From assembly GCA_964556705.1 (NCBI GenBank), contig CAZKXX010000134.1:1-8157 (forward strand): a stretch of 8,157 nucleotides of DNA, written 5' to 3'. This DNA is from CAZKXX01 sp964556705 (GTDB taxonomy: Bacteria; Acidobacteriota; Terriglobia; UBA7540). Of the stretch, positions 5,772 to 8,157 are shown piece after piece. The notes below the pieces were generated by a model. The model saw only the letters and a program-made list of their open reading frames with translations. It made no database searches and was not told where the DNA came from. Each line of letters starts with the position of its first letter. Position 1 is the first letter of the stretch. Made by a program: the position numbers and the translations under genes.

Positions 5772-8028
5772 CGATCCACCTCGATTTTTCTTTCTTGGTT
5801 CCGATGGTGAAATACTTCAGCTTGAATGTGACCTTGATCCTCCCGGCCGTACCATCGGGAAGCTCTGGTCCAGCAAAGAAATTGACGCGACAACTCGGCC
5901 GGCCAATGGCGTCGATGAAGAACACCGGGTAGCCTATTTGGATGTCAACATTGCCTTCCTCGGTGGCTAGGCATGTTGAATTCGCGCCGTCAATCGCACA
6001 GTCCGAGTTCAAATTGGCTGCTATGGCGACGCGGCTTTCTTCCTGACCTTGACACTGAGAACTCCAAGCGCCTGGACTTATGCTGTAATCGCACGAGCTT
6101 ACGGGTCCGGCTGCCCCCGGAGTGTTTTGCGGGCACTGCGCAGTCGGACTGCAGATCGTCCCCGTATAAACCGGGATCAAGGGGAAGGTCGCGACCACGT
6201 CGGTGGTTCCCGCCGAAATCCCCGTCACCAGTCCCTTTTGCGTGGAATTATTCACGGTGATGATAGAAGTATCGGTACTGCTCCAATTCGAGCTTCCCGT
6301 AAAAGAATAAACTTGGCCGTTGCAGTAAGTGGCCTGTGCTCCGCACTGCCCGGTCCCTCCTACGAGGCAATACCCAGGCTCCGGAGTGACCCGGAAATTC
6401 GAGTAGCCGCAACAGTTGATGCACTCCGTCCCGCAGGTGGCCGCGGCGACGTTCAGAATTCCCGTGCTGGCGACGAGCGTCATCCACTTGGTCATCCCCT
6501 TGGCGCTCGAAAGCACCATGCTGCCTTCGCGCGTGCCCAGCGGGATGACGTTGCCGTCCGCGTCGGGCCGCTGCGCGGCGATAACCTCGGCCACTGAAAT
6601 CGTCCTCGAAGCCTTGGCGGCGAGCGGCACCGGCAGCTTGTACTGCTGTCCCTCCGCACCATAGTAAAACGTCACAAGAAAATCCTGCGCCTGGTCGGTG
6701 GGATTCCACAAGGTCACGACGGTATCGAAGCCGTCGGCCGCTTTCCAGTAGGGGCCTTCCTTGCTGAAGCTCGCACCCACGCCCTGCGGCTCGACTTCGA
6801 AAACGAAGTTGCCCGACGGGTCGGTGCTGCCCGTTGTGAGCAGCAGGTCGTCCCAGCGGCCCTCGAACGTCGCTGCCAAGTTGATCATGCCGCGGAAGCC
6901 CTTGAGGCCGAGCTTGGGCAGGAACTGCTCGATGGCCAGGCGCCGGGTCTCAAACGGCAGGAGCTGCTGAGGCGGAAGAGAGCGCGTCACCGGCTGAGAG
7001 CCGGCCATGAAGCTGACCTCGGGGCGGACGGCCAAGCGTTTTGAAGTCGTGTTCCTGAGCACAGCATAGGGCGAAAAAATCGTCCCGGCAGGAAACCCTG
7101 CTCCCACGTCTCCGGCACCGACCATCAGGCCAACGGCGGCGTAGGTGTTCTTCGCCGGTTCGCTCGCGTGGTGGCTGCGCGGCCAGAGACGCAGGTTCGC
7201 CGAATACCCCCGGCTTGGTTCGACCAGTCCGCCCGTCACCAGAACGTCTCCCGGCCTTCCTTCGAATTGGACGCGGATTCCGCCCGCCTGGTTTTCGAGC
7301 CCCGGAAGTCCTGCGGCGAGCGCGTCGAGGTCGAGCAGGACCGTGGCGTTCGGCGCGAGTTCGACCCGGTGCGGCGCGAGCGTCGTCCCGCCCGAGCCGA
7401 TGACCTCGACCATCGCCGCGGTCGTGGATGCCGTGGTGTTCGCCAGGCTCAGGAAGCCGCCCACTTCCGGCTCATGCCGCCACCAAACGCCTTCCAGCGT
7501 CTGCGTGCCGGGCTCTTCTTGCAGATGGCTGCTGAAAGAATAGCTGAAGATCAGGCTGCGAGGAATGTCGAGAACTTCGATGGAACCGAGGACGTGACCG
7601 GCGGTCGGGTACGTGTAGCGCAGCGCGGCGCTGCCGTAAGGCGAAACGTGCTCGGCAATTTCCGGCGGCACGGCGGCCAGCGCCTCGTTGACGTTTACCG
7701 TCGCCACTCCTGAGACGGCCAGAGGCACCGGAGCCAGCGTGTAGGCCGTCCCGTCGGCCATGTAGAGAATAGGCGTCACCTCGAGCGGCGCGACGACGAG
7801 CGAGTTCTTGATGCGGATCGTCGAGACGAACCCGCCATCCACGCGCCAGAGGCCTGCGTGCAGCTCGCTCGTCACCGGCGGGCCGACCTCGTCGGGTTCG
7901 ACCGGAAAAGGCTCTTCGAGGGGCGGTTCTTCTGAGTCGGCCCAGGTCGGCCCCAAGCGCGATTCAACGATAACGAGACCCAGGAGTAAGGCAGCCAGTA
8001 AGGGCACGGCCAGCCGAGCGGCACGCAT
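5752..8028 (-). CDS. Large secreted protein with four internal repeats and a Cys-rich BIG2-like C-terminus
   Basis: Not assigned to a named family. The 758-residue product starts with a signal peptide (hydrophobic 6-21, likely cleavage near TWA, 30). An acidic, Pro-rich spacer (31-53) follows. Four similar beta-rich modules come next at about 58-165, 178-283, 310-413 and 427-530. Each has a strand ending in an Asn turn (IRIKNS, LANTTA, LRNTTS, LWNPTD; Asn75, 197, 326, 442), then a long strand with a G/A-G hairpin, a run leading to the 'leucine-rich EAL/DAL/EQF/EVI' region, and a late GG/TG strand. This part has no cysteine. From residue 532 on there are 15 cysteines in 227 residues, including CGTECINCC. 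A BIG2-like segment (NWSSTDTSIITVNNST, then GLVTGISAGTTDVVATF) spans about 575-615. A surface or extracellular structural or adhesive role is plausible but unproven. ATG at 8028 has GAGGTG (8039-8034) five nt upstream. No promoter was recognised in 8029-8103. Confidence 0.82.
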   Translation of the reverse strand: MRAARLAVPLLAALLLGLVIVESRLGPTWADSEEPPLEEPFPVEPDEVGPPVTSELHAGLWRVDGGFVSTIRIKNSLVVAPLEVTPILYMADGTAYTLAPVPLAVSGVATVNVNEALAAVPPEIAEHVSPYGSAALRYTYPTAGHVLGSIEVLDIPRSLIFSYSFSSHLQEEPGTQTLEGVWWRHEPEVGGFLSLANTTASTTAAMVEVIGSGGTTLAPHRVELAPNATVLLDLDALAAGLPGLENQAGGIRVQFEGRPGDVLVTGGLVEPSRGYSANLRLWPRSHHASEPAKNTYAAVGLMVGAGDVGAGFPAGTIFSPYAVLRNTTSKRLAVRPEVSFMAGSQPVTRSLPPQQLLPFETRRLAIEQFLPKLGLKGFRGMINLAATFEGRWDDLLLTTGSTDPSGNFVFEVEPQGVGASFSKEGPYWKAADGFDTVVTLWNPTDQAQDFLVTFYYGAEGQQYKLPVPLAAKASRTISVAEVIAAQRPDADGNVIPLGTREGSMVLSSAKGMTKWMTLVASTGILNVAAATCGTECINCCGYSNFRVTPEPGYCLVGGTGQCGAQATYCNGQVYSFTGSSNWSSTDTSIITVNNSTQKGLVTGISAGTTDVVATFPLIPVYTGTICSPTAQCPQNTPGAAGPVSSCDYSISPGAWSSQCQGQEESRVAIAANLNSDCAIDGANSTCLATEEGNVDIQIGYPVFFIDAIGRPSCRVNFFAGPELPDGTAGRIKVTFKLKYFTIGTKKEKSRWIDVDCSD
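5776..5782 (-). promoter_or_regulatory. Shine-Dalgarno of the 333-residue gene, inside the upstream coding sequence
   Basis: The minus strand reads GAGGTGG, four bases before ATG at 5771 and within the last codons of the 758-residue gene (KSRWID). It fixes the downstream start and implies that ribosomes finishing the first gene can start the second. Confidence 0.7.
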
Positions 8029-8101
8029 CGCAGCACCTCGCGAAAGAAGTTGTTCCGTGTACCCTGTAACTACGTGCCGCTGAGATTCGGCGGGGCGGCC
8101 C

Positions 8102-8157
<56 letters not shown>

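Noticed and set aside
7145..7713. Plus-strand frames inside the 758-residue gene
   Set aside because: Antisense shadows of a GC-rich coding sequence, with no RBS and Arg/Pro/Ser-rich products.

Overview
This is a GC-rich bacterial scaffold, most likely from a diderm of the Acidobacteriota or a close relative. That placement is an inference from three things: the Pal/CpoB cell-envelope pair, the secreted DUF2911 protein, and the large secreted Ig-like and TonB-C-like proteins. No rRNA or other marker is present to settle it. The sequence looks like a metagenome or draft assembly: a run of exactly 100 N lies inside it (3476-3575), and its right end is a poly-G run (8104-8157) that looks like a sequencing artefact.

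Left part, plus strand (1-2388). The window opens inside a Pal-type OmpA-family gene whose 5' end is missing. A hairpin terminator follows, then a clear sigma70-type promoter (TTGACC, 17-bp spacer, TACACT) that drives cpoB/ybgF from a TTG start. After about 100 bp of strong palindromes comes ssb. Pal and CpoB belong to the Tol-Pal system, which ties the outer membrane to peptidoglycan and coordinates constriction. SSB is a housekeeping replication and repair protein.

Middle (2389-3649). A short TGACTCC-type repeat separates ssb from a convergent minus-strand gene for a secreted DUF2911 protein. That gene has a strong RBS and a perfect TATAAT -10 box. Upstream of it lies about 600 bp with no supportable gene. 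It holds two inverted repeats, a stretch resembling dispersed intergenic repeats, and the assembly gap.

Right part, minus strand (3650-8028). Three genes read leftward and may form one transcription unit. The first encodes a 758-residue secreted protein with four internal beta-sandwich-like repeats and a cysteine-rich C-terminal region containing a BIG2-like segment. Its stop overlaps the start of the second gene, for a 333-residue secreted protein with an N-terminal FxLYD-like part and a TonB-C-like part. The third is a diverged tandem paralogue of the second. Its apparent signal peptide is interrupted by an in-frame TAA directly before the ATG of the long reading frame, so it is either a recently damaged gene or one that starts without a signal peptide. 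Base composition drops sharply within the 3' third of the 758-residue gene and stays lower through both paralogues, which suggests a different origin or a domain fusion.

No CRISPR array, transposase, tRNA, rRNA or phage gene was recognised. The parts most worth follow-up are the three-gene secreted-protein cluster and the interrupted signal peptide.
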